From: Anaerolineae bacterium
GTDB taxonomy: Bacteria; Chloroflexota; Anaerolineae; Caldilineales; Caldilineaceae
DNA length: 64,000 bases
Reading direction: 5' to 3'
Assembly: GCA_030432295.1 (NCBI GenBank)
Contig: JAUIHI010000026.1
Location: forward strand, 1-64,000
The position numbers and the translations under genes were made by a program. The notes below the pieces were generated by a model. It saw only the letters and a list, made by a program, of their open reading frames with translations. It searched no databases and had not been told where the DNA came from. The stretch's first letter is position 1. The number at the start of each line of letters is the position of its first letter. Of this stretch, positions 1 to 7,600 are shown piece by piece.

Positions 1-134
1 CCAAGCCTTTCTGCGTCGTCGGCCTGCCACCAAAACCACCGTCTTCCCGGCGTAAAGATGCTCTGCTATCCGTTTCTATTCTATTTTTATCCACCATTTC
101 TCTGTCAACATATTTCAGGACTTGACACCTGTTC

Positions 135-1256
135 ATGCCCATACTAATTGCCTGTCTGGCATTCACTGTAGACTTTGGCAACGTTTATGTCCGCCACCGG
201 ATGGTCCAAAACGCCGCGGATTCAGCCTCTTCTGCAGGCGTAACCGTATTGGTAGAAGAGGGGGAGAGTGCGTCAGAGGCTGTAGCCCACCACTATGCCA
301 ATGCAAATGGATTCGATAACAATGGCACGACCAATACAGTCGATGTTGCCTTTCCAGGTGATTGTGTGCGCGCTACGGTCACTGAATTCGTGCCCCCCCT
401 TCTTGCCAGGGTGATTTGGAACGGTACATTCACGGTAAGGGCAGTAGCCGCTGCCTGTACTGTCCAGGAATCGTTGCCCTATTCGGTCATTGTGCTGGAT
501 CCCACCGCATCCAAGGCGCTGGAACTCAGCGGCGGATCCGAACTGCTGACACCGAATGGCAATGTTCACGTCAATTCCAATGATTCAAAGGCCGTGAATA
601 CCAGCGGTGGAGCCGGTATTGTCACGGATACCCCAATGACCATTGTGGGCGGATTTAGCGGTTCTGGGATCAGCCCGGAACCCATCACCGGGGCCGCCAG
701 CCTGCCGGACCCACTGGCTGCGCTGCCCGAACCTTCTACGGCTTCTTGCCCATCCAAGGGTAAGGTGAAGCTAAGTGGAAGTGAAACGGAAACGCTCTCG
801 CCCGGTTGTTATATGGAGGGCATTGAGCTAAGCGGTTCGTCCTTTGCAACCTTTCTGCCGGGTATGTATCTGATCGGGGGCAAAGGGCTGAAAGTATCCG
901 GCAGCGCCAGTATATCGGCTTCCAATGTCACCTTCTTTGTTGAGGATGGGAAAGTTGAACTCTCTGGCGGAAGTTCACTCAGCATTACGCCGCCCAGTTC
1001 AGGTGTCTATGAGGGTATTTCTATTTTTCAAGCCCGCAGCAACACCGAAAAGATGAAGATCACAGGAGGGGCTTCCCTGGCAGGAATTCAGGGAACCATC
1101 TATTGTGCCAACGGAGATGTCGAAATGTCGGGGGGATCATCTATGCAGGCAAATCTGGCTGTACGAACGCTCAAACTTAGTGGCAGCGCGGCCCTGTCGG
1201 TAGCTGGCTTTGCCAATCCAAACTGGGCCCAGACGAGCTATATATTGAGCGAGTAG
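135..1256 (+). CDS. TadG-like Tad pilus-associated protein (N-terminus short)
   Basis: Probably an envelope protein of the Tad (Flp) pilus machinery, anchored by one N-terminal membrane helix. Residues 1-20 form a hydrophobic segment running into the TadE/TadG-type pattern DFGNVYVRHRMVQNAADSAS, typical just after that helix. The rest is Ser/Gly-rich with recurring LSGS or VSGS units (about residues 140-360), as in TadG-like proteins with a beta-rich extracellular part. An in-frame stop at 123-125 leaves ATG 135 as practically the only start, so the usual Arg-Gly-Gln leader and first half of the helix are missing; the 5' end may be damaged or the family start atypical. It precedes the flp pilin genes on the same strand. 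Family assignment is fairly secure, the exact role is not. Confidence 0.75.
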   Translation: MPILIACLAFTVDFGNVYVRHRMVQNAADSASSAGVTVLVEEGESASEAVAHHYANANGFDNNGTTNTVDVAFPGDCVRATVTEFVPPLLARVIWNGTFTVRAVAAACTVQESLPYSVIVLDPTASKALELSGGSELLTPNGNVHVNSNDSKAVNTSGGAGIVTDTPMTIVGGFSGSGISPEPITGAASLPDPLAALPEPSTASCPSKGKVKLSGSETETLSPGCYMEGIELSGSSFATFLPGMYLIGGKGLKVSGSASISASNVTFFVEDGKVELSGGSSLSITPPSSGVYEGISIFQARSNTEKMKITGGASLAGIQGTIYCANGDVEMSGGSSMQANLAVRTLKLSGSAALSVAGFANPNWAQTSYILSE

Positions 1257-1304
1257 TGAGTGCTTGCTCAGCCCTCCTTAGCCGTTGGGTACCATAGGGA
1301 TACA

Positions 1305-1370
1305 GGAAAAGCGTACCATTGTAATCCAACCGAAGCAGGGTTATTCTGGGGGCACACAGAAAATAACACA
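1305..1370 (+). promoter_or_regulatory. Repeated sigma70-type promoter, copy A (pilin 1)
   Basis: First of three copies of one regulatory block in this locus. The -35-like hexamer TTGTAA (1319-1324) lies 17 bases from the -10-like TATTCT (1342-1347). The conserved CGTACCA directly precedes and abuts the -35, and a GGC..ACA..AA tract follows the -10. Predicted transcription would leave a leader of about 170 bases before the first flp gene. Spacing and conservation across the three copies support a promoter; no direct evidence of transcription. Confidence 0.65.
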
Positions 1371-1521
1371 CCCGGCATTACAGGGTAGCCAATGGAGACA
1401 AAGCCAATGAACAAAATTTGAATCGTTCTTCCCGAAGCAACTTTTTAGTACCCAGTTCTTTCCGTAGCAATCTAGTCAAACCAATTCATTCTATCGAACC
1501 ACTTTCAGGAGAAAATCACCC

Positions 1522-1731
1522 ATGTCTTACTCTAGCCTGCTCTACAAATATCTCTATGTCAAGAACCTGTTCACCATTGCCAAGGACGAAGAAGGCCAGG
1601 GCATGGTCGAATATGCCATCATCGTGGTGGCTATTGCAGCCGTCGCCCTTACAGCCGTCGCTGCTCTGGGTGACCAGATTACGTCCTTCATGAGTAGCAT
1701 CGATTTTGGCTCCATTGAAGCAGCTCAATAA
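1522..1731 (+). CDS. flp: Flp family type IVb pilin 1
   Basis: Major structural subunit of the Flp/Tad pilus, made as a precursor and cut by the prepilin peptidase encoded at 4913-5590. The 69-residue product has the Flp signature: a charged leader, then DEEGQGMVEYAIIVVAIAAV with the conserved Gly, Glu and Tyr at the start of the hydrophobic helix that packs the filament core. Processing is expected near the GQG-MVEY junction. ATG 1522 has a clear AGGAG at 1507-1511. The gene is monocistronic: its own promoter copy A upstream and a strong intrinsic terminator right after it. A paralogue lies at 2098-2289. Confidence 0.93.
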   Translation: MSYSSLLYKYLYVKNLFTIAKDEEGQGMVEYAIIVVAIAAVALTAVAALGDQITSFMSSIDFGSIEAAQ

Positions 1732-1777
1732 GTCAGTATCCTCAAACAGACTTTCATTTGGGTTGAATCCAGTAACA

Positions 1778-1812
1778 CAAAAAGGGAGGGCACATTGTGC
1801 CCTCCCTTTTTG
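1778..1812 (+). terminator. Intrinsic terminator after pilin 1
   Basis: Perfect inverted repeat: 1778-1793 pairs with 1797-1812 (16 bp, 3-base loop). The G+C-rich core is AGGGAGGGCAC, and the right arm ends in a run of T on the plus strand. It isolates the highly expressed pilin gene from pilin 2. Confidence 0.93.
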
Positions 1813-1889
1813 TATGGGTTGAGACGCTTCGAAAGCGTAGCAACGATAAGAATGAACAGCTATTTGGACCTCAGAACTGCATAAAAGCA

Positions 1890-1955
1890 GGGTAAGCGTA
1901 CCATTGTGGTCAAACCAAAGTAGGAATATTCTGAAGGCATACAAGAATCAACGAT
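1890..1955 (+). promoter_or_regulatory. Repeated sigma70-type promoter, copy B (pilin 2)
   Basis: Second copy of the block. TTGTGG (1904-1909), 17-base spacer, TATTCT (1927-1932), with the same CGTACCA before the -35 and GGC..ACA after the -10. The predicted leader to the second pilin start is about 160 bases. The 366-base gap between the two pilin genes holds only the pilin 1 terminator, this promoter and the leader. Confidence 0.65.
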
Positions 1956-2097
1956 GTCCGCACTTTCCAAGCGTTTGAGGAATAGAGCGTACCGACCAAA
2001 CATGAACAGATGTTCGTTATGTGCGTCGAAGCGCAGTGGGCTCTTACATAAACCAACTGAAATCGATTCACTCGATCTGGACCCAAAGGGGATACAA

Positions 2098-2289
2098 ATG
2101 TCGCAATGGATGAAACACTATTTCTACGCCAAGAATTTTGCCCTCGTTGCCGAGGACGAAAAAGGCCAGGGCATGGTCGAATATGCTTTTATCGTGGTGG
2201 GAATTGCAGCGGTTGCCGTGGCCGTCGTAGCGGCCCTGGACACGCAACTCACCGCTTTCCTGAACGGCATCTCATTCGACGGCTCGTAG
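2098..2289 (+). CDS. flp: Flp family type IVb pilin 2
   Basis: Second Flp pilin, 63 residues, closely similar to pilin 1: same charged leader ending in DEKGQGMVEYAFIVVGIAAV and a short C-terminal tail. I chose ATG 2098, preceded by AAAGGGG at 2086-2092, because it gives a leader matching pilin 1; a longer frame opening at 1954 overlaps promoter copy B and is unlikely. The residue after the Glu-Tyr helix start and the tail differ from pilin 1, so this may be a minor or alternative subunit. It has its own promoter and its own terminator. Confidence 0.92.
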   Translation: MSQWMKHYFYAKNFALVAEDEKGQGMVEYAFIVVGIAAVAVAVVAALDTQLTAFLNGISFDGS

Positions 2290-2337
2290 CGCAGCAGCCG
2301 TTGTTGCGCAGGTCCCACCGTGGGCTGAATTGGATAC

Positions 2338-2380
2338 AAGGAAAGGGGGAAGCACTTAGTGTTTCCCCCTTTCCTTTTTT
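2338..2380 (+). terminator. Intrinsic terminator after pilin 2
   Basis: Stem of about 16 bp (left arm 2340-2355, right arm 2359-2374, one G-T wobble, TTA loop) followed by TTTTTT. Core GGAAAGGGGGAA. Confidence 0.92.
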
Positions 2381-2400
2381 GCGGTAGATTGTGTACTGGT

Positions 2401-2520
2401 CAACGGGATGGTGGAACGGCTATTTCTTAACGCAAAGATGCAAAGAGGCAAAGGCACAGAGAGAAAAGCGATTTCTTTGCGTCTCTGCTCCTTTGCGTCA
2501 TTGCGTTGAAACTTCCACCA
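2401..2520. repeat. Dispersed hairpin repeat, GCAAAG type, copy 1
   Basis: Long imperfect inverted repeat. The left part carries AACGCAAAGATGCAAAG, the right part CTTTGCGTCATTGCGTT, with outer GGTGGAA / TTCCACC arms. A second copy with the same ACGGGATRGTGGAA lead-in lies at 33131-33240. It fills most of the 405-base gap between pilin 2 and cpaB together with the terminator and promoter copy C. It could fold in RNA; function unknown. Confidence 0.75.
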
Positions 2521-2584
2521 TCTTCTTGGCTACTACATTTTGCGGCAGATTGGCATCCCCTTGTTCAGGAACCACTGCGACACC

Positions 2585-2655
2585 AGAGCAGGATAAACGT
2601 ACCATTGTGGCTGAAGCAAAGCAGCGATATTCTGAAGGCGTACAGAAAATAATGC
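2585..2655 (+). promoter_or_regulatory. Repeated sigma70-type promoter, copy C (Tad assembly operon)
   Basis: Third copy: TTGTGG (2605-2610), 17-base spacer, TATTCT (2628-2633), the same CGTACCA before the -35 and GGC..ACA downstream. The leader to cpaB is only about 55 bases, shorter than for the pilins. It likely starts the cpaB-to-cpaF transcript, giving pilins and assembly machinery one shared control. Confidence 0.65.
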
Positions 2656-2694
2656 TCTGGGCTTATGTAACGGAAAGAGAAGGCAGAGAACACA

Positions 2695-3600
2695 ATGAAG
2701 AATCGACGGGGTTTCTTGTGGTTGACAACGGGCATCCTTCTGGCATTGCTGGCTGGACTGATGACCTTTCAGATCATTAATGAACTCGACACCGCATCCA
2801 AGGCTGCGGAGAACCGAGATGTGTCGACAGTATCAGTGATTGTGGCAGTTGCCGACATTGCGCCTTATGTTGTCATCAATACGGGTATGGTCACATTGAT
2901 GGATGTGCCTGCCACAATGGCTCCCCAGGAGCATGTGGCGAATATCGAAGATGTGATTGGCAAAATGACACTGGCCCCCGTCACTCTGGGCGAAATATTG
3001 GTCACACCCCGGCTGGCTGATCCAACGGACCCAGACGCTCCCGTTCTTTATACAATGAACCAAAACGAAGTATTGGTCGCTGTACCTTCGATAACCCTGG
3101 CAGGCCAGTTGGGGCTACTCAGCGTCGGCCAGCACATCGACATCGTCTATACCGGCGAGTTTTCTCAGCAGGACGAGAATGATGAAGTAAGCAACAGGAT
3201 GACCCCAACCACATTCCTGAGTCTGCAAAACCTTGAAATCAAGGGAATGTTGAGTCGTCAAATTTCAGCGGATGGGATCGCTTCCTCCCCAGATGCGATT
3301 TTGTTGGCCGTTGCTCCCCAAGAGGCGCTGATTCTTAAGTATCTCATCGACGCTGGCGCTCCTATGGATATTCTGCTGCGTTCACCCGGCAACAATGCCC
3401 GTATGACGGTTGCGCCTGTAGACGAACAATTTCTGCTCGACTACTTCCAGCTTGATCTTGACACGTCCTTCGATTTCGCTGCCGGCCGTGGCATACGAAC
3501 GCTGGAAGATGGAGCTGTTCAGAACAATAGTGATGTTTCCCAGATTCAATCTTTGATTCAAGGCCAGTCGGACGCTCCCGCGACAACCAGCGGCAACTGA
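2695..3600 (+). CDS. cpaB: Flp pilus assembly protein CpaB/RcpC
   Basis: Envelope component of the Tad machine. The 301-residue product has an N-terminal membrane anchor (about residues 8-27), then an SAF-like domain (VSVIVAVADIAPYVVINTGM, about residues 46-65) and the CpaB/RcpC domain (about 120-260) with VLVAVPSITLAGQLGLLSVG and the IDIVYTGEF strand. In diderm bacteria CpaB works with the CpaC/RcpA secretin; no secretin is seen here, so the protein may act at the cell wall or membrane of a monoderm-like envelope. First gene behind promoter copy C; cpaE follows after 21 bases. Confidence 0.85.
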   Translation: MKNRRGFLWLTTGILLALLAGLMTFQIINELDTASKAAENRDVSTVSVIVAVADIAPYVVINTGMVTLMDVPATMAPQEHVANIEDVIGKMTLAPVTLGEILVTPRLADPTDPDAPVLYTMNQNEVLVAVPSITLAGQLGLLSVGQHIDIVYTGEFSQQDENDEVSNRMTPTTFLSLQNLEIKGMLSRQISADGIASSPDAILLAVAPQEALILKYLIDAGAPMDILLRSPGNNARMTVAPVDEQFLLDYFQLDLDTSFDFAAGRGIRTLEDGAVQNNSDVSQIQSLIQGQSDAPATTSGN

Positions 3601-3621
3601 ACTATAGCGATTAGGTGACCT

Positions 3622-4860
3622 ATGAAAAGCGATGAAATTTATGTGCTTGTCGTCAGTAGCGGACATGAGACCGTAAGTCAAATCCAGCGCATCTATGCTG
3701 TGGAGCGAGGCTATACACTTCAGTTTGTCGACACCTCTCACGAGGCCCTGAAAATTGTAGGCCAGCACAATCAAGAGATAGATATTATCCTCGTCGATAA
3801 CAAGATCGCCGATGCTTCGTCCTTGGAGACTGTCCGACGTTTGGCGATTCTGGTTCCTTCTGTGCCGATTGTGGCTATGACCGAACAATCGGCTGTGAAT
3901 TACGTGCAGGAGGTATTGTTAGCCGGCGCACGGACTTTTTTGACCAAACCGCTCAATGACCCGGATGTAATCGACACCGTTAGCCAGCTTCTTCAGTTGG
4001 AATCAATTCGACGCAGCCGTCAGGCCCAGATCGATATCAACGCCTATCTGCCCCAATGCGAGATCATCACAATCGTCAGCCCAAAGGGCGGGGCGGGGAC
4101 AACTACACTGGCCGTCAATATGGCCGCGGCAATCCGGGAGCGGACAGGAAAAGGGGTGGTTCTGGTGGATGGACAGGGCAGCTTTGGCGATCTGACCACA
4201 GCGCTCAATCTACAGGCGGATTTCAGCCTGGCCGATATTCTGGAGCACGGCACAGCGATGGATGCAGACCTGGTGGTGGGCGTCCTTTCGATGCATTCCA
4301 GCGGCATTCGCGTGCTGCCCAGCAGCCAGCACCTGGATGATGCGGATAATTTTACGCCAGAAATCTTTGAAAAATTGTTGGGCATTCTTGCCCAATACAA
4401 CGATGTAATTATCATCGACGCAGGCTCCATCTTTGAAAGCCAGACCTCGGTGGCCCTTATCAAAGCGAGTAAAATTTTCCTGGTTACAACCCCAGAGATG
4501 ACTTCCTTGCGCCGCTGTGTGCAATTTCTGCGCACGGCGGAAGAGAGTGGTTTCCCTCGCGAAAAAATCCAATTGATTGTCAACCGGGACGGCTTGGCAG
4601 GTGGTCTTGCTTTGGAAGACATCAGCCAGAGCCTGAATATGCAGGTGGCGCTGGCTGTACCTGACGATCCAGGTTTGGTCACATATTCATTGAACCGGGG
4701 AATACCGTTTGTGATTAGCAACCCCAGGAGTGTGGCATCCAAACGTTTGTATACATTGACAGAGAAAATTTATCCTAACAAACAGGACGCGTCGGAAGGC
4801 GAGCCAGCCAGAAATCTCCTGGGCCGTCTCTCTTTGCGGTTGCGTGGCAATTCCGCTTAG
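3622..4860 (+). CDS. cpaE: CpaE/TadZ-like pilus localisation ATPase
   Basis: Directs assembly of the Tad pilus to its cell site. Two domains: an atypical receiver-like N-terminal domain (about residues 5-125, with an Asp in IIILVDN-type context and Lys in FLTKPL), and a MinD/ParA-type ATPase from about residue 150 with the deviant Walker A SPKGGAGTTTLA (about 153-164), a DGQGSFGDLT switch segment and a VTTPE motif. Lacks membrane helices, so cytoplasmic or peripheral. Good AGGTGA ribosome site before ATG 3622. Sits in the usual CpaB-CpaE-peptidase-TadB-TadC order. Confidence 0.88.
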   Translation: MKSDEIYVLVVSSGHETVSQIQRIYAVERGYTLQFVDTSHEALKIVGQHNQEIDIILVDNKIADASSLETVRRLAILVPSVPIVAMTEQSAVNYVQEVLLAGARTFLTKPLNDPDVIDTVSQLLQLESIRRSRQAQIDINAYLPQCEIITIVSPKGGAGTTTLAVNMAAAIRERTGKGVVLVDGQGSFGDLTTALNLQADFSLADILEHGTAMDADLVVGVLSMHSSGIRVLPSSQHLDDADNFTPEIFEKLLGILAQYNDVIIIDAGSIFESQTSVALIKASKIFLVTTPEMTSLRRCVQFLRTAEESGFPREKIQLIVNRDGLAGGLALEDISQSLNMQVALAVPDDPGLVTYSLNRGIPFVISNPRSVASKRLYTLTEKIYPNKQDASEGEPARNLLGRLSLRLRGNSA

Positions 4861-4912
4861 GTACTCTCCTGGGCGTTTGGACAGGTTTGGTTGGAGTTAA
4901 GTTGAGGAGCAA

Positions 4913-5590
4913 ATGGACGAAAATGGATTGGTTATCAATCTCATCCTGGGCCTAGTGGTGGGACTTAGTGTGAACTGGCTGGCCGACTGGTTGCCCGCCC
5001 ACGGGCGCACCGATTCTTCTGCCTTGCCTGTGCGCAACGGGTGGCGATGGGGTGGCGTGCTTGTGACCGCACTTCTATTTGCTGGCTATCTCTCCGCATT
5101 TGGCGTGGATGCGCCGGTGGGACCCGGTTCCTATCCGTGGGTGCAGTGGATGTTTTTTGCTCTCTTCCTGCTGATTCTGGTGGTAGACCTGGAACACCGG
5201 CGTGTATTGAATATCGTGGTCTATCCAATGGCCTGTGTTGGTCTGCTCTTGGTTTTTGTAAGACCAGAGCTTTCTCTTCTCCGAGCTTGCCTCGGTGGTC
5301 TCTTTGGCTTTTTTGCCTTCTTTCTGCTTTTTCGCCTGCGTCCTGGTGCGCTGGGCGCTGGCGACGTAAAGCTGGCTGGATTGATCGGTCTGCTGCTTGG
5401 CTTTCCTGGGGTGCTGGTGGCCCTCGCTGCCGGGATCGGACTGGGAGGGTTGGGTGCAACATTTTTGCTTCTCTTCCGGCGGGTAGGCCGGCGAGGCACA
5501 ATGGCCTACGCCCCTTATCTTTCGGTGGGCGCGATGATCGCATTGCTCTATGGGCCAACGATTATTTCCTGGTATGTAGGACGTTTTTGA
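4913..5590 (+). CDS. cpaA: Type IV prepilin peptidase (A24 family), CpaA/TadV-like
   Basis: Aspartic protease of the inner membrane that removes the leader of the Flp prepilins. Several hydrophobic helices cover the 225-residue product. The two catalytic aspartates are visible: VDLEHRRVLNIV (first Asp, loop after a helix) and the GAGDVKLAGLIG motif (second Asp, GxGD-type). There is no Cys-rich N-terminal domain or methyltransferase region, which is normal for the short Tad peptidases. Strong GAGGAG ribosome site before ATG 4913. Substrates are most likely the two pilins at 1522-2289 and possibly the TadG-like protein. Confidence 0.9.
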   Translation: MDENGLVINLILGLVVGLSVNWLADWLPAHGRTDSSALPVRNGWRWGGVLVTALLFAGYLSAFGVDAPVGPGSYPWVQWMFFALFLLILVVDLEHRRVLNIVVYPMACVGLLLVFVRPELSLLRACLGGLFGFFAFFLLFRLRPGALGAGDVKLAGLIGLLLGFPGVLVALAAGIGLGGLGATFLLLFRRVGRRGTMAYAPYLSVGAMIALLYGPTIISWYVGRF

Positions 5591-5685
5591 ATCCACGATA
5601 ATTTCTCAAGCAATCAGCTATCTGGCAACGTTTTTTATGAAGCCGCCGAGATTTGAACCGTTGAAGTGGTGGGAGAATTGAGTCG

Positions 5686-6612
5686 ATGTCCATACTAATT
5701 ACCCTAAGTGTGATTGCGGCGATTATCGTCATATTTGCCGGGATATTGCAGATCATCGGGCCTGATAAGGATGTGGAAGGCAGGCTGGGCCATGATGAGT
5801 TTGAAGGCGATGAAATGCACGCTTCAGACGGGCTGGGAGATCGGCTGAACCGCCAATTTACCCAAGCTGGCTTTGGCTCCAAGCTGGCCCTGGAACTTGC
5901 CCAGGCCGGTGCTCAGGTGACTGCCACCGAGTTTATGGCAATCAACCTGGGACTTGTAGTTGGTTCGTTTTTCCTCGGTATGTTGCTTGGCAAGACAATT
6001 GTGGCTGGCCTGGCGCTTTCTGTATTGACTGCTTTTGGGCCACGGTTTTGGCTGAAACGCAAGAAGGACAAGCGGATCAGCCAGTTCCAGCAGCAATTGC
6101 CCGATGTACTAAGTCTGGTTGTCGGCAGTCTGCGCGCCGGGTATGGGTTGATCCAGGCCCTGAAACTGGTCTCTCAGGAAATGCCATCTCCCAGCAAGGA
6201 TGAATATACCCGGGTCGTCAACGAAATCTCCCTGGGCTATTCCCTGCACCAGGCACTGGCCCATTTGGTGGAGCGAATGGAGAGCGAAGACCTGATGATG
6301 GTAGTAACCGCTATCAACATTCAGAACGAAGTGGGTGGTAATTTGGGCAATATCCTCGAATCCATCGCCTCGACGATTCGGGATCGGGTGAAACTTCAGG
6401 GTGACATTCGCACGATGACCGGTATGCCACGGATGACTGGCTATATGCTGGCGGCCATGCCCTTCTTTGTTGCAGTGATTATGTTCTTTCTGGACCCGGA
6501 GTACATGATGGCATTGTTTGTCTTTCCTTGGTACATCATCCCAATCTGTTCTGTGATCAGCATGGCTATTGGGCTGGTGCTGATGAACAAGCTGACCAAA
6601 ATGGATACCTAA
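5686..6612 (+). CDS. tadB: Tad secretion inner-membrane protein TadB
   Basis: Polytopic platform protein of the Tad pilus, with a type II secretion F (GspF) domain at about residues 140-265. An N-terminal helix (2-24), a central helix pair (about 85-120) and two C-terminal helices (about 245-300) bracket the cytoplasmic domain. The latter has LPDVLSLVVGSLRAGYGLIQAL and the NEVGGNLGNILESIA motif typical of TadB. Length of 308 is normal. It is followed one base later by tadC, so the two are almost certainly co-translated and form a heteromeric platform. Confidence 0.92.
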   Translation: MSILITLSVIAAIIVIFAGILQIIGPDKDVEGRLGHDEFEGDEMHASDGLGDRLNRQFTQAGFGSKLALELAQAGAQVTATEFMAINLGLVVGSFFLGMLLGKTIVAGLALSVLTAFGPRFWLKRKKDKRISQFQQQLPDVLSLVVGSLRAGYGLIQALKLVSQEMPSPSKDEYTRVVNEISLGYSLHQALAHLVERMESEDLMMVVTAINIQNEVGGNLGNILESIASTIRDRVKLQGDIRTMTGMPRMTGYMLAAMPFFVAVIMFFLDPEYMMALFVFPWYIIPICSVISMAIGLVLMNKLTKMDT

Positions 6613-6613
6613 T

Positions 6614-7570
6614 ATGTCACTATCCTCTTTGTCCCTTATGAACCCAACACTTCTTTTCGGCTTGGTATCAGCCCTGGTCAGCCTCGCCGTGCTTGCCATC
6701 GTTTTTGGCATCTATCGAGAGCGGCGTTTCGGAGAGATAAAGGCACGCTTGCGCAATGTGAACTTGACCCAACAGTCGGGTGGCTACGATGGCGAGGAGA
6801 TCATCAGTTTTCAAGAGCGGGTGCTGCGTCCCCTGGCGCGTGATCTGCTGACCCGATTGGGACGGTTGACCCCCAGCAGCAATCTGGGAATGCTCCGTCA
6901 ACAGTTGCGACAGGCAGGCAACCCAGGCAATCTGGCTGTGATCGATTTCTTGGGGATCAAGATGTTGTCCGCCGTAGGCGTCGCCATCCTCTCGGCAGTC
7001 TATCTGATTTCCATGCGCGGAATGGCAAGTACTTCTGCCATCCTCTTCTCGCTGTTGGGCGGGATAATCGGCCTCTATCTGCCCAACTTCTGGCTCAATG
7101 GTCGTATTAGCAAACGCCAGGCGGAGATCAGCAAAGCCCTACCCGATGCCTTGGATATGTTGACCACAATGGTGGATGCGGGCCTGGGGTTCGACATCGC
7201 TCTTCTGCGTCTGTGTGATCGCTGGGACAACCCACTTACCCATGAATTAGGGCGGGTTGTCCACGAGATGCAGATGGGTGTTCGGCGAATCGACGCTTTG
7301 CGCAATTTGGGTGAGCGGGTCGATGTGTCGGAGCTACGCACGTTCATTGCCGTGCTGATCCAGGCGGATCAATTGGGCATCTCGATTGGCAACATTCTTC
7401 ATGCCCAAAGCGACCAGATTCGTCAACTGCGACGACAAAAAATGGAGGAGATGGCGGCGAAGATGCCTCTCAAGATGATGCCGATCATCGCTATCTTTAT
7501 TTTTCCGGCACTATTTGCGGTTCTGCTCGGCCCGGCCATACCTGCGGCGCTTGCTGCATTCGGTGGGTAG
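6614..7570 (+). CDS. tadC: Tad secretion inner-membrane protein TadC
   Basis: Second GspF-type platform subunit, partner of TadB. 318 residues, N-terminal helix (about 14-36), a helix pair near 110-155, the cytoplasmic GspF domain with LPDALDMLTTMVDAGLGFD and a QADQLGISIGNIL motif, and a C-terminal hydrophobic pair with IIAIFIFPALFAVLLGPA. These are family hallmarks. It starts one base after the tadB stop codon. Confidence 0.92.
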   Translation: MSLSSLSLMNPTLLFGLVSALVSLAVLAIVFGIYRERRFGEIKARLRNVNLTQQSGGYDGEEIISFQERVLRPLARDLLTRLGRLTPSSNLGMLRQQLRQAGNPGNLAVIDFLGIKMLSAVGVAILSAVYLISMRGMASTSAILFSLLGGIIGLYLPNFWLNGRISKRQAEISKALPDALDMLTTMVDAGLGFDIALLRLCDRWDNPLTHELGRVVHEMQMGVRRIDALRNLGERVDVSELRTFIAVLIQADQLGISIGNILHAQSDQIRQLRRQKMEEMAAKMPLKMMPIIAIFIFPALFAVLLGPAIPAALAAFGG

Positions 7571-7600
7571 TCTGCTCAGGATTGTATTCGAGAAGGAGTT

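Noticed and set aside
1-134. A minus-strand TTGACA-like site or an upstream TadG start
   Set aside because: TTGACA and TAGAAT on the minus strand are 19 bases apart with no gene visible to the left. The plus strand has a stop at 123-125 and no plausible leader in the other frames.
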